Program-made: the position numbers and the translations under genes | In this document: piece after piece, positions 62,039 through 64,000 of the stretch | How positions within the stretch are numbered: position 1 is the first letter of the stretch | How the letters are laid out: each line of letters starts with the position of its first letter | Assembly: GCF_003663845.1 (NCBI RefSeq) | Contig: NZ_RCCA01000001.1 | Location: 372,001-436,000 of the forward strand | DNA from: Chryseobacterium sp. 7 | GTDB taxonomy: Bacteria; Bacteroidota; Bacteroidia; Flavobacteriales; Weeksellaceae | Length of the DNA: 64,000 bases | Direction: 5' to 3' | Notes under the pieces: model-generated | What the model saw: the letters and a program-made list of their open reading frames with translations, nothing else | Database searches by the model: none | Told to the model about the DNA's origin: nothing

Positions 62039-64000
62039 TTATTTATTTGATTCTTCTTTTGACATTGAGTAAGGAAAATCTTTTTCCTGTGAACCTCTTT
62101 CTTTATTGGGCTTGTTATCCATCTTAAAATCTAAAACAGCTCCTTTCATCAGTTCTTTATGGCTCAGCCAGTTTTTGGAATAAGGTTGCTGGTTCACATC
62201 CAGTGATTTTACATAAAGATTTTCTGCATTGTTTTCCGGAGCTTTTATTTCAATTTTCTTACCATTTTCCAAGTGGATGGTAGCTTCTTTAAATAATGGC
62301 GCTCCCAACACATACTGATCTGTTGCCGGTGTCACCGGATAAAATCCGAGAGCTGAGAAAATATACCACGCAGAAGTCTGCCCGTTATCCTCGTCACCGC
62401 AATATCCGTCTGGAGTGGCATGATACAATTTGTTCATCACCTGTCTTGCCCAATATTGGGTTTTGTAAGGTGCTCCTGCATAGTTATAGAGATAGATCAT
62501 GTGCTGGATAGGCTGATTTCCGTGGGCGTACTGCCCCATGTTCATGATCTGCATTTCTCTGATCTCGTGGATCACGCCTCCATAATAGCTGTCATCAAAA
62601 ACCGGTGGCAACGAGAATACCTCATCTAATTTAGCTTCAAATTTCTTTTTTCCACCCATTAATTCTGCCAGACCGTCAATGTCCTGGAAAACAGACCATG
62701 TGTAATGCCAGCTGTTTCCTTCTGTGAAAGCATCTCCCCATTTGAAAGGATTGAAAGGTTTCTGGAAATTACCATCTTTATTTTTACCACGCATCAATCC
62801 GGTTTCTTTGTCAAATACATTTTTGTAGTTGTAAGCTCTTTTCTTATAAATATCAATTTCAGAAGCAGGTTTTCCCAGTGCTTTTCCTAACTGATAGATT
62901 GAAAAGTCATCATAAGCATATTCTAATGTTCTAGCTGCATTTTCATTAATTTTCACATCATAAGGGACATAGCCTAACGTATTGTAATATTCTACTCCGG
63001 CACGGCCTACAGCTTCTATTGGACCTTCATGATTCGCGCCGTGTTTTACAGCCTGCCAAAGAGCTTCCGTATCATATCCACGAAGTCCTTTGATATAAGC
63101 ATCTGCTACTACGGACGCAGAATTGTTTCCAATCATAATATCAGAATATCCAGGACTGCTCCACTCTGGTAAGAAACCTCCTTCCTTATAAGCATTGGCC
63201 AAGCCTTCCTGCATTTCCACATTGATACTTGGATAGACAAGATTCAGGAAAGGATACAAAGCACGGAAAGTATCCCAAAATCCTGTTCCGGCAAACATTC
63301 TTCCGTCAACAATTTTCCCGTTGTAAGGACTCCAGTGTTTTATTTTGTTCTGAGCATCAATTTCATATAATTTCTGCGGGAAGAATAACGTTCTGTATAA
63401 AGAGGAATAAAAGGTTCTCATCTGCTGATCTGTTCCTCCTTTTACATCTATTTTTCCTAATGTTTTGTTCCAGATATTTTTAGCATCGGTTTTTACCTGT
63501 TCAAAATTTCTGTTTCCGATTTCTCTTTTAAGGTTCAGTTCTGCCTGTTCAAAGCTTATGAATGAAGAGGCTACTTTTGCATAAACCGTTTCTTTGTTTT
63601 TAAGCTTAAACCCTACTACAGCACCTGTATGATCGCTCGTAATTTCTAATTGGTCATTAACCAGTTTATCGTCTTTCCAGGTTTTTGTCAGTTCGAAATC
63701 TTTATCAAATTGGATAACAAAGTAGTTTTTAAAGTTTTCGTATTTCCCGGTAGAATATTTCGTTGTATATCCCAGGATTTTTCTTTCTTTCGGTAAAATC
63801 TTGATATAAGAACCTTTGTTCAAAGCATCTACTACCACATAAGCACTGTCAGTCTTTGGAAAATCGAATTTAAAATAAGAGGCTCTTTCCGTAGGGGTAA
63901 ACTCTGTAGTAACATTGATATCTGCCAGATAAACACTATAAAAATAAGGTGTGGTAACCTCAGCTTTATGACTGAACCAGCTTGCTCTTTCGTCTTCTTT
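62039..64000 (-). CDS. GH92 family alpha-mannosidase, C-terminal part (5' end beyond window)
   Basis: The frame stays open to base 64000, so the 5' end is missing; about 653 residues are seen. They include GTGFWDTFRALYPFLNLVYP, GFLPEWSSPGYSDIMIGNNSASVVADAYIKG, FTEGNSWHYTWSVFQDIDGLAELMGG (acid/base Glu region) and PDGYCGDEDNGQTSAWYIFSALGFYPV, all GH92 hallmarks. These calcium-dependent exo-mannosidases trim alpha-1,2 or other linkages from glycans, usually secreted or surface-bound. The GTG near 63838 is internal, not a start. Confidence 0.93.
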   Translation of the reverse strand, partial: KEDERASWFSHKAEVTTPYFYSVYLADINVTTEFTPTERASYFKFDFPKTDSAYVVVDALNKGSYIKILPKERKILGYTTKYSTGKYENFKNYFVIQFDKDFELTKTWKDDKLVNDQLEITSDHTGAVVGFKLKNKETVYAKVASSFISFEQAELNLKREIGNRNFEQVKTDAKNIWNKTLGKIDVKGGTDQQMRTFYSSLYRTLFFPQKLYEIDAQNKIKHWSPYNGKIVDGRMFAGTGFWDTFRALYPFLNLVYPSINVEMQEGLANAYKEGGFLPEWSSPGYSDIMIGNNSASVVADAYIKGLRGYDTEALWQAVKHGANHEGPIEAVGRAGVEYYNTLGYVPYDVKINENAARTLEYAYDDFSIYQLGKALGKPASEIDIYKKRAYNYKNVFDKETGLMRGKNKDGNFQKPFNPFKWGDAFTEGNSWHYTWSVFQDIDGLAELMGGKKKFEAKLDEVFSLPPVFDDSYYGGVIHEIREMQIMNMGQYAHGNQPIQHMIYLYNYAGAPYKTQYWARQVMNKLYHATPDGYCGDEDNGQTSAWYIFSALGFYPVTPATDQYVLGAPLFKEATIHLENGKKIEIKAPENNAENLYVKSLDVNQQPYSKNWLSHKELMKGAVLDFKMDNKPNKERGSQEKDFPYSMSKEESNK

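Noticed and set aside
62039..63838. 599-codon GH92 frame taken as complete
   Set aside because: The first codon is an internal GTG; the frame stays open to base 64000 and still matches GH92, so the gene is partial.

Overview
The window comes from the chromosome of a member of the Bacteroidota, most likely a flavobacterium close to Chryseobacterium (Weeksellaceae). The evidence is AT-rich DNA, promoters with the Bacteroidota -7 box TAnnTTTG and a TTG near -33, a type IX secretion type B sorting domain, TonB-dependent receptors, an XrtF exosortase pair, a Rho factor with a very long disordered insert, and many flavobacterial families known only by domain numbers (DUF4271, DUF4293, DUF4296, DUF5689, DUF6146, DUF6702). 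I saw no rRNA, tRNA, CRISPR array or prophage.

Layout. 1-7.5 kb: replicative helicase dnaB and RNase HI lie between three tandem paralogues of a secreted lectin-like protein. 7.5-17 kb: a nitroreductase, nadB-nadC, a TonB receptor, asd, a cation diffusion facilitator and the XrtF exosortase pair. 17-21 kb: a probable cell-wall sugar salvage operon (AmgK-like kinase, solo RapZ C-terminal domain, MurU-like nucleotidyltransferase, LOG-family hydrolase). A GxxExxY gene flanked by inverted repeats interrupts it. 21-29 kb: a PixA/AidA-like protein and a TonB receptor/DUF5689 lipoprotein pair divergent from a secreted endonuclease-like protein. 29-36 kb: Mn-type superoxide dismutase, rho, an M28 peptidase and an MsbA-like ABC exporter. 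36-40.3 kb: an accessory block with a large exported protein, two small helix-turn-helix genes and a membrane-anchored LuxR-type regulator; two promoters here share a 32-bp palindromic site. 40.3-51.7 kb: membrane lipid and housekeeping genes (psd, cdsA, LUD, ftsH, rsfS, birA, LptF/G, tgt, DUF4296, a glycosyltransferase), then an intact IS5-family element sitting in the leader of DUF4271-hemD. 51.9-57.5 kb: an S9 peptidase, an AHSA1-type protein and a two-component system. 57.5-61.4 kb: a candidate metal-acquisition locus with a His/Cys-repeat lipoprotein, a Cys-rich exported protein and a TonB receptor carrying two heavy-metal-associated domains. 61.5-64 kb: a mannose-6-phosphate-isomerase-type cupin and the 3' part of a GH92 alpha-mannosidase running off the window.

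The four observations most worth following are the HMA-TonB receptor locus, the shared 32-bp promoter site around 37.8 and 40.2 kb, the GxxExxY cassette inside the peptidoglycan-salvage operon together with the solo RapZ domain, and the loss of the zinc cysteines in tgt. Assignments rest on reading motifs and remembered family features; no database search was run.
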